Source: Sphingobacteriaceae bacterium DW12
Lineage (GTDB): Bacteria > Bacteroidota > Bacteroidia > Sphingobacteriales > Sphingobacteriaceae
Direction of reading: 5' to 3'
Assembly (NCBI GenBank): GCA_000783305.1
Contig: JROE01000004.1
Span: 124,001-188,000, forward strand
DNA: 64,000 nucleotides
This document shows, one piece after another, positions 1 through 7,258 of this stretch. The translations under genes and the position numbers were made by a program. Position 1 is the stretch's first letter. Each line of letters starts with the position of its first letter. The notes under the pieces were generated by a model. That model was given only the letters and a program-made list of their open reading frames with translations. It was not told the origin of the DNA and made no database searches.

Positions 1-126
1 GATATTGGCCAAGTTATTTGGGGGGCGAAAAGATTAAGCCCCTACTTCGTTACAGAAAGTGTGAGGATGGGATTGTGTCACAAACTGGGACAACCTCTTC
101 CTGCATTCAAGACCCATAGTTGGTAA
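1..126 (+). CDS. 3' end of a gene cut by the window edge, function unknown
   Basis: The first 41 codons of the window are open in frame 1 and end at a TAA at 124-126. The peptide contains a segment reading VIWGAKRLSPYFVTESVRMG and ends in FKTHSW. Its codon use is like that of the neighbouring genes and there is no other gene here, so it is probably the C-terminus of a real gene starting to the left. I do not recognise the family from this fragment. The sequence between its stop and the trmD promoter (127-350) shows no obvious gene. Confidence 0.5.
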   Translation, partial: DIGQVIWGAKRLSPYFVTESVRMGLCHKLGQPLPAFKTHSW

Positions 127-352
127 AGCTGTATTACAATATCCCATTCCTGCCGAGAATGCAACAATTTTTTCAGGGTATTCCTATCATAGCTTTGATT
201 CGCGGTGTTTTTTATTGAATTAGTGAAGCATTAAATAAATTGTTAGAATCTTTTTATAAAAAGCATAAAACTCTCCCTACAAAAGCGAATTGATTTGGAT
301 GAAAAACAACAGATATTCTTTTGTCCATATGCGCTCTTGATTAGCGATTCAT

Positions 353-360
353 TATCTTTG
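353..360 (+). promoter_or_regulatory. -7 promoter box of trmD
   Basis: TATCTTTG matches the Bacteroidota -7 consensus TAnnTTTG exactly. It ends only 4 bases before the trmD ATG at 365, so transcription would start at or next to the start codon and the mRNA would be leaderless or nearly so. A well-spaced -33 TTTG is not obvious; the nearest TTTG is at 320-323. Confidence 0.6.
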
Positions 361-364
361 CGGT

Positions 365-1042
365 ATGCGATTTGATATTATTACCGTATTACCCGATTTA
401 CTGACAAGTCCATTTGCACATTCTATTTTGCAACGGGCGCAAAAAAAAGGATTGGCCGAGATTGTGGTTCATAATCTGCGAGATTATGCTTCAAATAAAC
501 AGAAATCTGTAGATGATTATCCTTACGGTGGTGGGTCGGGTATGGTAATGCAGATTGAACCTTTTGCCAAATGTATTGAGCATCTACAAACCGAGCGAGA
601 ATATGATGAAATTATCTTTATGACACCAGATGGCGAAACCTTAAATCAAGAAATTGCCAATACACTTTCAACTAGAGGTAATATGATGATCCTATGTGGA
701 CACTACAAAGGAATCGATCAACGTATTCGGGATATATTCGTTACAAGGGAAATCTCGATCGGAGATTATGTTCTTTCTGGAGGTGAGCTTCCTGCCGCCA
801 TCTTGACAGACGCAATAATCAGGCTTATCCCTGGGGTGTTGTCGGATGAAACTTCAGCTTTATCAGACTCATTTCAAGACGGGCTATTAGATGCTCCAAT
901 TTATACGCGTCCAGCAGAGTGGAATGGACACAAAGTACCAGAGATATTGCTAAGTGGCAATGAAGCTAAAATTTCGGCATGGAGAGATGAACAGCAGTTA
1001 CAAAGAACTAAAGAACGACGCCCAGATTTATTAAATGAGTAA
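365..1042 (+). CDS. trmD: tRNA (guanine(37)-N1)-methyltransferase TrmD
   Basis: TrmD transfers a methyl group from S-adenosylmethionine to N1 of G37, next to the anticodon of tRNAs that read CNN codons, and so prevents +1 frameshifting. The 225-residue protein has the normal family length. It shows the trefoil-knot SAM-binding signature: GGGSGMVM near residue 57, [11 protein letters not shown] near 110 and the loop [16 protein letters not shown] near 130. The C-terminal region [15 protein letters not shown] is also typical. The ATG at 365 lies directly behind a -7 box. The gene appears to be transcribed alone, because the trp leader with its own promoter follows 37 bases after the stop. No rpsP, rimM or rplS, its frequent partners elsewhere, is next to it. 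Confidence 0.97.
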   Translation: MRFDIITVLPDLLTSPFAHSILQRAQKKGLAEIVVHNLRDYASNKQKSVDDYPYGGGSGMVMQIEPFAKCIEHLQTEREYDEIIFMTPDGETLNQEIANTLSTRGNMMILCGHYKGIDQRIRDIFVTREISIGDYVLSGGELPAAILTDAIIRLIPGVLSDETSALSDSFQDGLLDAPIYTRPAEWNGHKVPEILLSGNEAKISAWRDEQQLQRTKERRPDLLNE

Positions 1043-1079
1043 CGAAAAACCCTTTTTTTTATTTTTTTGTCACATAAAA

Positions 1080-1109
1080 TTTGCATTATGAATTTTTTTT
1101 ATAAATTTG
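1080..1109 (+). promoter_or_regulatory. trp operon promoter
   Basis: TTTG at 1080-1083 and TAAATTTG at 1102-1109 are separated by 18 bases and match the Bacteroidota -33/-7 promoter (TTTG, about 19 bases, TAnnTTTG). The start of transcription is predicted near 1113-1116, only a few bases before the leader peptide ATG at 1117. The leader peptide would then be translated from an almost leaderless message. Confidence 0.7.
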
Positions 1110-1116
1110 TGATATA

Positions 1117-1179
1117 ATGTTGACAATTCAATTAAACAATACATGGTGGTGGCCGGACGCAAATTGCATCGGGTGCTAG
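1117..1179 (+). CDS. trpL: trp operon leader peptide with three consecutive Trp codons
   Basis: This is a 20-codon open frame: ATG at 1117, three consecutive TGG codons at 1144-1152 (residues 10-12, WWWP), stop TAG at 1177-1179. Three Trp codons in a row in a 20-residue peptide between a promoter and trpE are the hallmark of a ribosome-mediated attenuator. The position fits the RNA structures: a ribosome stalled on the Trp codons leaves 1169-1175 free for the antiterminator, while a ribosome at the stop codon covers it. There is no Shine-Dalgarno sequence, in keeping with the predicted transcription start right before the ATG. It is not expected to have a function as a protein. Confidence 0.88.
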   Translation: MLTIQLNNTWWWPDANCIGC

Positions 1180-1187
1180 TGTATTGT
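1136..1187 (+). promoter_or_regulatory. leader hairpin enclosing the Trp codons
   Basis: ACAATACA at 1136-1143 is a perfect complement of TGTATTGT at 1180-1187. The stem would enclose the TGG codons and the 1169-1175 antiterminator strand. It could act as the pausing or protector structure of the attenuator, keeping the antiterminator strand occupied when the leader is not translated. Confidence 0.55.
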
Positions 1188-1258
1188 CAAAATATTTCAT
1201 AATCAACCAAAACCACTTATGGAAGTTCACCCGACGCGAAGAAAACGTCGGGTTTTTT
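1166..1258 (+). terminator. trp attenuator: terminator and competing antiterminator
   Basis: The terminator stem is ACCCGACG at 1229-1236 with CGTCGGGT at 1246-1253, followed by a run of T to 1258; trpE begins 30 bases later. The competing pairing joins TCGGGTG (1169-1175) to CACCCGA (1228-1234), seven base pairs. It can extend by G1166-C1237 and C1167-G1236 across one mismatch. It uses the left arm of the terminator, so the two structures exclude each other. With scarce charged tRNA-Trp the ribosome stalls at 1144-1152 and the antiterminator forms; with plentiful Trp the ribosome reaches the stop at 1177 and the terminator forms. Confidence 0.85.
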
Positions 1259-1288
1259 GTTGTAAAAAAAATTAAAAAATAAGAATTC

Positions 1289-2692
1289 ATGTCATATACG
1301 TTTAAAACGAATTTCAAAAAGATACTTGCCGATACCACAACACCGGTAAGTATCTATTTACGGCTACGGGATGCCTTCCCTAATAGTCTTTTGCTGGAGA
1401 GCTCGGACTACCACAGTCGGGACAACAATATCAGTTACATTTGTTGTCAACCTGTAGCGGGTATCAAACTGAATAAACAGACATTGGAGATCAGCTACCC
1501 GAATCACCAGACTGAACATAAAAATATAGTAGGCATCAATCTACGAGAAGAAATATCTGCTTTCAGGAAGCAATTTTCTGAGGTTCATGAACCTGAAGTC
1601 AATGTGATTACAAATGGGTTGTTTGGCTATTTTACTTTCGATTGTATCGAACACTTTGAAGACATTAAGTTAACCACGGCTGTCGACCCAAAACGCGATA
1701 TCCCTTTTATGCAATATCATATTTATAAATATGTCATTGCCATAGACCATTTCCGTAATCAGCTTTATATCTTTGAGCATCTTTTAGACGATGAGCAATC
1801 GGGCCTTGACAAGATGGAATACCTCATCCAAAACAAAAACTTCCCGGAATATGAATTCCGAACAAGCGGACCGGAGACCTCCAATCGCACAGACGAGCAG
1901 CATCGTGAGCTTGTGCGTAAAATGATTAAACATATCCAAAGAGGAGATGTGTTCCAGATTGTCCCTTCACGTGCGTTTGCAACACCATTCCTGGGTGATG
2001 AATTTAATGTTTACAGAGCTTTACGATCTATTAATCCTTCCCCCTACTTATTCTATTTTGACTATGGCGATTTTAAAATCTTCGGTTCTTCTCCCGAAGC
2101 ACAACTAACAATCAAAAAAAATGAGGCGGCCATCTACCCAATCGCTGGTACGTTCAAACGGACAGGGGATATGGAAAAAGACGAAAAAATAGCCGAAGCG
2201 CTGAAAAACGACCCAAAAGAGACATCGGAACATGTCATGTTGGTAGACCTAGCCCGGAACGATTTGAGTAGACATTGTGATCAGGTGACGGTGCGCTCTT
2301 ATAAGGAAGCGCAATATTACTCGCATATCATCCATTTGGTTTCCAAGGTCACCGGGCAACTGAAAAAAGACATCAATCCATTTGATGTGGTTGGTGACAC
2401 GTATCCCGCTGGAACCTTAAGTGGCGCCCCTAAGCATATGGCATTAACACTTATCGATCGTTATGAGGGACAACAACGATCTTTTTATAGTGGAGCCATC
2501 GGTTATATGGGATTTAACGGAGATTTCAATCACGCGATTATGATCCGTTCATTCCTTAGTAAGCAAAACCTGTTGCATTATCAAGCTGGAGGGGGAATCG
2601 TCTTAGATTCGGATCCAGAGATGGAATTGCAAGAAGTGAACAATAAAATTGCAGCCTTGAGAAAAGCACTGGAAATAGCAGAAACGATATGA
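1289..2692 (+). CDS. trpE: anthranilate synthase component I TrpE
   Basis: TrpE makes anthranilate from chorismate, using ammonia from TrpG; it is the first committed step to tryptophan. The 467-residue protein carries LLESS near residue 36 (the Trp feedback-inhibition motif), GSSPEAQ near 267, PIAGT near 286, DLARNDLSR near 320, the AGTLSGAPK loop near 372 and QAGGGIVLDSDPE near 430. These are the chorismate-utilising-enzyme motifs with the anthranilate synthase pattern. Isochorismate or aminodeoxychorismate synthases are less likely because of the N-terminal Trp-binding motif and the neighbours. Its stop overlaps the next gene by four bases (ATGA). Expression is probably controlled by the attenuator upstream. 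Confidence 0.96.
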   Translation: MSYTFKTNFKKILADTTTPVSIYLRLRDAFPNSLLLESSDYHSRDNNISYICCQPVAGIKLNKQTLEISYPNHQTEHKNIVGINLREEISAFRKQFSEVHEPEVNVITNGLFGYFTFDCIEHFEDIKLTTAVDPKRDIPFMQYHIYKYVIAIDHFRNQLYIFEHLLDDEQSGLDKMEYLIQNKNFPEYEFRTSGPETSNRTDEQHRELVRKMIKHIQRGDVFQIVPSRAFATPFLGDEFNVYRALRSINPSPYLFYFDYGDFKIFGSSPEAQLTIKKNEAAIYPIAGTFKRTGDMEKDEKIAEALKNDPKETSEHVMLVDLARNDLSRHCDQVTVRSYKEAQYYSHIIHLVSKVTGQLKKDINPFDVVGDTYPAGTLSGAPKHMALTLIDRYEGQQRSFYSGAIGYMGFNGDFNHAIMIRSFLSKQNLLHYQAGGGIVLDSDPEMELQEVNNKIAALRKALEIAETI

Positions 2693-3003
2693 TCAGACCA
2701 TTGGAATATTGCGAAAATCTCGCTCATATACGTTCATCTATCGACACCATAGACTATCGTATACTGGAATTTATTGCTCTCCGTAAGCAATATGTAATAA
2801 AAGCAGCTGAATTTAAGACAAATAGCAAAGAGGTAAAAGCCGAGGAACGTGTCAATCAACTCTTAAAAGACCGGCGTCAACTAGCCACAGATTTCGGTTT
2901 GCAGGAGACCTTCGTACAGAACCTCTTTACGGACATTGTCAATTATTTTATAAACGAAGAATTAAATATATTCGATGAGCAACAAAGTATTAGTAATCGA
3001 TAA
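2689..3003 (+). CDS. AroQ/PchB-type chorismate mutase-like protein inside the trp operon
   Basis: The 104-residue all-alpha protein has the AroQ (type II chorismate mutase) pattern: IRSSIDTIDYRIL at 14-26, LRKQYVIKAAEFK at 31-43, ERVNQLL at 53-59 and a C-terminal helix ending NEELNIF. It resembles Pseudomonas PchB closely. By eye, Arg15, Arg32 and Lys43 align with the PchB active-site Arg14, Arg31 and Lys42, while PchB Gln90 is replaced by Glu91. The protein could rearrange chorismate to prephenate, or less likely split isochorismate. It overlaps trpE by 4 bases and trpG by 29, so it is translationally coupled to both. The length suits a free-standing single domain. Confidence 0.8.
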   Translation: MIRPLEYCENLAHIRSSIDTIDYRILEFIALRKQYVIKAAEFKTNSKEVKAEERVNQLLKDRRQLATDFGLQETFVQNLFTDIVNYFINEELNIFDEQQSISNR

Positions 3004-3547
3004 TTACGATTCATTTACCTATAATTTGGTCCATCTTCTACAAGAGTGTGGACAAGAGTACGAAGTTTGGAGAAATGATAAATTTGATTTAAAGGATGTC
3101 GATGCCTTTGACAAAATCCTTTTATCTCCAGGTCCTGGAATTCCTGAAGAAGCAGGTCTTTTGCTTGATGTAATTCGGACTTACTCGAATACGAAAAACA
3201 TACTGGGCATTTGTCTGGGACAACAGGCGATTGCTGAAGTTTTTGGAGGAAAGCTATTCAACATGACCAAACCATTGCATGGTGTGGCGACGGATATTCT
3301 CATCACCGATCCTGAAGAGCTACTCTTCAAGGATTTTCCAAATGACTCCAAAATCGGACGTTATCATTCATGGGCGGTAGACAAAGAGTCGTTACCATCT
3401 TCTTTACGTATCACGGCTGTAGACGAGAATGGAATCATAATGGCCTTAAGCCACAAAACCTTAAAAATAAAGGGAATGCAATTTCATCCCGAATCTGTGT
3501 TGACGGATAATGGGAAAACACTTATCAACAATTGGTTAAAAAGCTAA
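2975..3547 (+). CDS. trpG: anthranilate synthase component II (glutamine amidotransferase) TrpG
   Basis: TrpG hydrolyses glutamine and delivers ammonia to TrpE. The 190-residue class I amidotransferase has DNYDSFTYNLV at the N-terminus, LSPGPGIPEEAG near 50, the nucleophile elbow GICLGQQAIAEVFGG near 78 with the catalytic Cys, GRYHSWAV near 128, and the His/Glu of the triad in GMQFHPESV near 167. No separate phosphoribosyltransferase (TrpD) domain is fused. The ATG at 2975 lies inside the preceding gene. A homologous PabA role shared with folate synthesis is possible; the operon favours tryptophan. Confidence 0.95.
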   Translation: MSNKVLVIDNYDSFTYNLVHLLQECGQEYEVWRNDKFDLKDVDAFDKILLSPGPGIPEEAGLLLDVIRTYSNTKNILGICLGQQAIAEVFGGKLFNMTKPLHGVATDILITDPEELLFKDFPNDSKIGRYHSWAVDKESLPSSLRITAVDENGIIMALSHKTLKIKGMQFHPESVLTDNGKTLINNWLKS

Positions 3548-3548
3548 T

Positions 3549-4331
3549 ATGACAATCCTAGATAAAATAGTCGAACGCAAAAAAAAGGAAGTAGAGCAAG
3601 CGAAAGCGCAAGTCACGATAGAAGAACTCCTAACGTATCCCCTCTTTGACCGGGAATGCTACTCTCTTAAAGAATCGGTCTTGAATCCCAAGCGTACTGG
3701 AATCATTGCCGAGTACAAACGGGCATCTCCTTCCAAAGGACTTATTAACGGGACATCAACAGTGACGGAAGTTGTTACAGGCTATCAAAATGCAGGTGCA
3801 TCAGCTGTATCGGTATTAACAGATACCGATTATTTCAGCGGCAATCTAAAAGACTTAACAGAAGCACGAAAGGCGCTTAGTATCCCCCTTCTCCGAAAGG
3901 AATTTATCGTTGACAAATATCAAATCACAGAAGCAAAAGCTTACGGCGCGGATATCGTTCTGCTAATTGCGGCTTGCCTGACATCTGAAGAGATTAAAGA
4001 TTTTTCCACTTATGCAAAGCAATTGGGATTGAGTGTATTATTAGAAGTTCACAACGAAGAAGAATTGACACCCAACATCATGGATACTATTGATGCTATT
4101 GGGGTCAATAACCGCAACCTGAAAGATTTTTCAGTTTCTCTTGCTCATTCCTATGATTTGGTCAACAAGATTCCTACTCAATTCCTTAAAGTTTCCGAAA
4201 GTGGCATTTCGAATCCAGATACGATAAAAGAACTGAAAGAAATAGGATTTCAAGCTTTTTTGATTGGTGAGAACTTCATGAAAACAGCAGATCCATCTAA
4301 ATCTATTGCTGATTTTGTGAAAGAACTATAG
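3549..4331 (+). CDS. trpC: indole-3-glycerol-phosphate synthase TrpC
   Basis: TrpC closes the ring of CdRP to indole-3-glycerol phosphate. The 260-residue TIM-barrel protein shows IIAEYKRASPSKG near 52, SVLTDTDYFSG near 89, LLRKEFIVDKYQI near 115, LLEVHNEEEL near 165, IGVNNRNLKDF near 183 and VSESGI near 217, which are the IGPS motifs. TrpF is not fused. It starts one base after the trpG stop. The operon appears to end here: the next gene is a sigma factor 218 bases on, and trpD, trpF, trpB and trpA do not follow. Confidence 0.96.
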   Translation: MTILDKIVERKKKEVEQAKAQVTIEELLTYPLFDRECYSLKESVLNPKRTGIIAEYKRASPSKGLINGTSTVTEVVTGYQNAGASAVSVLTDTDYFSGNLKDLTEARKALSIPLLRKEFIVDKYQITEAKAYGADIVLLIAACLTSEEIKDFSTYAKQLGLSVLLEVHNEEELTPNIMDTIDAIGVNNRNLKDFSVSLAHSYDLVNKIPTQFLKVSESGISNPDTIKELKEIGFQAFLIGENFMKTADPSKSIADFVKEL

Positions 4332-4339
4332 TTTCTATT

Positions 4340-4356
4340 TATAATTAATCTAAATA
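4340..4356 (+). promoter_or_regulatory. 17-base motif shared with the receptor promoter (possible Fur-type site)
   Basis: TATAATTAATCTAAATA occurs here and, without a single change, at 7239-7255. With the bases to its left it makes an imperfect dyad ending in TCTAAAT, a half-site resembling Fur boxes described in Bacteroidota (the resemblance is from memory). It lies just upstream of the -7-like TATATTTG at 4360-4367, where a repressor would block the promoter of the sigma-factor gene. Confidence 0.5.
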
Positions 4357-4359
4357 GCT

Positions 4360-4367
4360 TATATTTG
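4360..4367 (+). promoter_or_regulatory. -7 promoter box upstream of the ECF sigma gene
   Basis: TATATTTG fits TAnnTTTG. It implies an untranslated leader of about 180 bases before the sigma gene start at 4550. The leader holds small hairpins such as TGTCTAT with ATAGACA at 4457-4477. No clear -33 TTTG is present, which is common for regulated promoters. Confidence 0.45.
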
Positions 4368-4549
4368 TCGTCGAATGCATTTTTGGTTTTTTGTCTTTCT
4401 GCCATTGCTTGGTATTTAAATATTGACAGACACCGCTAGTGCGCAACATTTACAAATGTCTATAAATAAAATAGACAAGAACAATATACAGTTAGAAATT
4501 GTGTAAAGTTAGCTTGAGCAGCAATTTATCTTAACTTGATATACCAGAT

Positions 4550-5065
4550 TTGGAGACGACAATATTTATTATAACACACAAAAGCTTTGAACAACTTTAT
4601 CTCGATCATTGGGAAAAGTTGTTCTTCTTCTGTGTCAAGGCCTGTCAAGATGAAGATGTTGCAAAAGAAATCGTTCAAGATGTTTTTAAGTCGTTATGGG
4701 AACGTAGGGATTCCTTACAACTCAAAGAAGTAGAACGTTACCTTGTGCGATCCGTCAAGTTAAAATCATTTGAACATATTCGAAATAAGGTGACGCGACA
4801 GCAGCATCATGAGCAAATCCAAAACAGCTTGCAAGAAGACTATCAAGATAATCACATAGAGACTCAAGAGTTGTCTAGTAAAATCAATCAGTTGATTAGC
4901 GCCCTGCCCAATCAATGTAAAAATGTGTTTCAAATGAGTCGACAAGAGGGGTTAACCAATAGAGAAATTGCCACAAGACTATATATTTCAGAGCGTGCCG
5001 TCGAATACCATATCACAAGGGCCTTAACGACATTGAAAACACATCTCGCTGATTACATAAAATAA
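4550..5065 (+). CDS. ECF-family RNA polymerase sigma factor (FecI-like)
   Basis: The 171-residue protein has sigma region 2 (QLYLDHWEKLFFFCVKACQ, then EIVQDVFKSLWERRDSL, residues about 15-58). Region 4 follows (LPNQCKNVFQMS and the helix-turn-helix LTNREIATRLYISERAVEYHI, about 118-160). This layout matches Bacteroidota FecI-type factors, which are held by a membrane FecR protein and direct transcription of outer-membrane uptake genes. The only start codon in frame after the TAA at 4532 is TTG at 4550. It is followed by the FecR-like gene and a lipoprotein gene, then after 327 bases by a TonB receptor gene, its probable target. Confidence 0.9.
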   Translation: METTIFIITHKSFEQLYLDHWEKLFFFCVKACQDEDVAKEIVQDVFKSLWERRDSLQLKEVERYLVRSVKLKSFEHIRNKVTRQQHHEQIQNSLQEDYQDNHIETQELSSKINQLISALPNQCKNVFQMSRQEGLTNREIATRLYISERAVEYHITRALTTLKTHLADYIK

Positions 5066-5101
5066 TTTTATCTTTATCCATCATAAGCACTTCAAAACAA
5101 A

Positions 5102-5719
5102 ATGATCAACAAAGAGCTTTTAGAAAGGTATCATCTCGGCCAGTGCACAAAGAATGAGCGAGATACTGTTGAGCAGTGGTTGGATAGTGACAACTTGGAA
5201 ATGGAAGGTGCTGTCCACGGTATAAATGACCTCGCTAATACCAAGGCGTCTATTTGGAGTGAAGTACATCGCTCCACCCAAAAAGAAAAATATTCCCTGC
5301 CCTTGAGGCGGTGGATGTCTGCAACTGCAGCTGTGCTATTGGCCGTTTTGGGCATTGGTACTTTTATGTTAGATACTGAGTTTCCAGATGAATTCACCTT
5401 TGACAATCTTTCTGGTGATCAAATCCAAAACTTTGAAGAGCACAATTACAACATTACACTTTCTAAAAAATCTTTTGTTCGCATAGATACGGAAACGGGA
5501 GATTTAGATGTGAAAGGAGACATTATGTTCACCCCTAAAAAGGATCTCATCCTTCATGTATGCAATCGCAATCATCAGATCAGGTTAAAATCTGGCGAAA
5601 CTTACATTCTGTTGGCACAAAATAAAAATTGTGAGCATGTTGTTTTGACAAGGCAGGAACTCACATTCTTATCGCCTATTCTTCAAAATCAGCTCAAACT
5701 ACAGTTTAACATTTCGTAG
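5102..5719 (+). CDS. short FecR-like anti-sigma / signal transducer protein
   Basis: The N-terminal 60 residues (ELLERYHLGQCTKNERDTVEQWL) are of the FecR cytoplasmic anti-sigma type. One membrane segment spans about 71-90 (WMSATAAVLLAVLGIGTFML). The periplasmic part is about 115 residues, with DTETGDLDVKGDIMF and HQIRLKSGETYILLA. Typical Bacteroidota FecR proteins are 300-400 residues and carry a second periplasmic domain; here it is missing. The gene starts 36 bases after the sigma gene and is six bases ahead of the lipoprotein gene, so the three are one operon. The assignment rests on position, topology and the N-terminal motif. Confidence 0.75.
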   Translation: MINKELLERYHLGQCTKNERDTVEQWLDSDNLEMEGAVHGINDLANTKASIWSEVHRSTQKEKYSLPLRRWMSATAAVLLAVLGIGTFMLDTEFPDEFTFDNLSGDQIQNFEEHNYNITLSKKSFVRIDTETGDLDVKGDIMFTPKKDLILHVCNRNHQIRLKSGETYILLAQNKNCEHVVLTRQELTFLSPILQNQLKLQFNIS

Positions 5720-5725
5720 CAGCTT

Positions 5726-6931
5726 ATGTCGATAACAAAGATATTAACATATTTTGGAGCACTATTGCTGGCAGCTACGATGTTAGGGTGCAATCCGACA
5801 TCGATTACAAAAAAAACAACTGGAGCATACTCCCTGTATATCATGCAAAAAGATGGTACGCATGCCCTCTTACAGGTTGATAGCCTAACGGTTGATAGCA
5901 TTGATACGAAGGTAGCGTCCATTTCCATTCCTGCGTCGTTTGACCGATCAATCATTTTAAAGGATGGATTCTTCTATCACATGGATACCGAGGAAAAAAG
6001 CTTTAATAAATATAGACTGACGATAGATGGATTGCAAAAAGTTGCTGGCATCAGGATAATCGATACACATATTGAAAATAAAGTATGGGTGGGACAAGAT
6101 ACGCTTTTGCTATTGACTCTAGATGACCAGACCTATAGACAGGTCGGTTTTTACAAAATTGACATGAAACACTTTAACGTGGTATCCTCCGGCACTATTC
6201 CATTGGATTTTCCCTCAACAGCGTTCAAAACAATATCTATAGGTTTCAGCAATCTTGATCAAGACAAACTTCTCTTTGGCTATTGTTTTAATAAGATTCT
6301 GGACAGCGAGAATTATACGACAATCGATACGATGTATGTGGCTACACTCGGCTATCCATCTATGGAACTCCAGAGCATAGAGAAGGATTCACGATCGGCT
6401 TATCCAGGTGGAATAAATACGATACAGTCCTATAGTTTCGAAGATGAATACCATAATTTCTATTTCATGAGCTGCCCAGGCATTGCATTAGGTAATAATT
6501 TGAAGATGCCCACTGCTATTTTTAAAATTAATACCACAACTGATTTGATCGATCGAAATTATATGGTTGATATCTCTCAAACAATAGGTAATCATGCATA
6601 TGGAATGTGGTATCTAGGAAATGGCGAAGTCCTAATCAGAAGCGAACGAAAAGATCGATACAAAGACTTTTCCGATCACCATTCTACCTATCATTTCGAA
6701 TATTACCGAGTCAACCTCCAATCCGGAAAAATGACCAAGCTATCACTACCATTTGATAAGGGCACTCGAAAGGAATCGGTCGTAATCGATAACGACAAAG
6801 CCTACATCGGCATAGATGATTCAACGGATACCCATCAAATTTGGGTATACGATATCGGAAGCACAACAATCAGTAAAGGACTGAAATTGACAAAGGAAAC
6901 CGATTTTATACTCCGAATAGACAAAATGTAA
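5726..6931 (+). CDS. secreted lipoprotein, DUF4374-like, next to FecI/FecR
   Basis: The 401-residue protein begins with a lipoprotein signal peptide ending in the lipobox LGC (Cys at about 22). The rest looks like a beta-propeller: repeated strands with FDRSIILKDGFFYHMD, WVGQDTLLLLTLDD and KAYIGIDDSTDTHQIWVYDI. Length and layout resemble the DUF4374 protein at 9675-10928, especially the late IWVYDI / VYVIDT stretch. Such proteins sit beside TonB receptors in Bacteroidota and are thought to help bind the substrate at the cell surface or in the periplasm. The exact ligand cannot be told. It ends the sigma/FecR operon. Confidence 0.7.
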   Translation: MSITKILTYFGALLLAATMLGCNPTSITKKTTGAYSLYIMQKDGTHALLQVDSLTVDSIDTKVASISIPASFDRSIILKDGFFYHMDTEEKSFNKYRLTIDGLQKVAGIRIIDTHIENKVWVGQDTLLLLTLDDQTYRQVGFYKIDMKHFNVVSSGTIPLDFPSTAFKTISIGFSNLDQDKLLFGYCFNKILDSENYTTIDTMYVATLGYPSMELQSIEKDSRSAYPGGINTIQSYSFEDEYHNFYFMSCPGIALGNNLKMPTAIFKINTTTDLIDRNYMVDISQTIGNHAYGMWYLGNGEVLIRSERKDRYKDFSDHHSTYHFEYYRVNLQSGKMTKLSLPFDKGTRKESVVIDNDKAYIGIDDSTDTHQIWVYDIGSTTISKGLKLTKETDFILRIDKM

Positions 6932-7018
6932 TTTTATCTCTGCTGTATCAAATGTATTACCACATGTAAAACGTTCGAAAAAAACAGTTAATACTGTTTA
7001 TTCCAGTGGATTAGATTT

Positions 7019-7062
7019 GGATAGCCCCAAAACATGCATACCTTCATGTTTTGGGGCTATCC
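7019..7062. terminator. 18-bp perfect hairpin after the sigma/FecR operon
   Basis: GGATAGCCCCAAAACATG (7019-7036) is the exact reverse complement of 7045-7062, with an 8-base loop. It lies 88 bases after the lipoprotein stop and has no T-run behind it. It probably ends the upstream transcript or protects its 3' end. The rest of the 327-base gap (6932-7258) holds no open frame of note, only the shared 17-base motif at 7239-7255. Confidence 0.65.
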
Positions 7063-7238
7063 CTTTCTGTACGTATCCGCCTCTGTGACTCTTACCAACT
7101 CCTACTCCCCTATCTCGCTCCTTTTTAGAATAAACCCCACCTCTTTTATTTCCCTCAATGACAATGACTTGTAATATTATTTAAAATTAATTTACAATAG
7201 ACCTTCGGTAGATTCAAACAAGGGCAACATATACAATG

Positions 7239-7255
7239 TATAATTAATCTAAATA
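7239..7255 (+). promoter_or_regulatory. second copy of the 17-base motif, before the TonB receptor gene
   Basis: TATAATTAATCTAAATA, identical to 4340-4356, ends three bases before the receptor ATG at 7259. In this position it overlaps the expected start of transcription or translation. A bound regulator (a Fur-type repressor is the simplest idea) would link receptor expression to that of the sigma factor. Confidence 0.5.
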
Positions 7256-7258
7256 AGA

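Noticed and set aside
1132..1338. 68-codon reverse frame across the trp leader
   Set aside because: The plus-strand promoter, leader peptide and attenuator explain the region.
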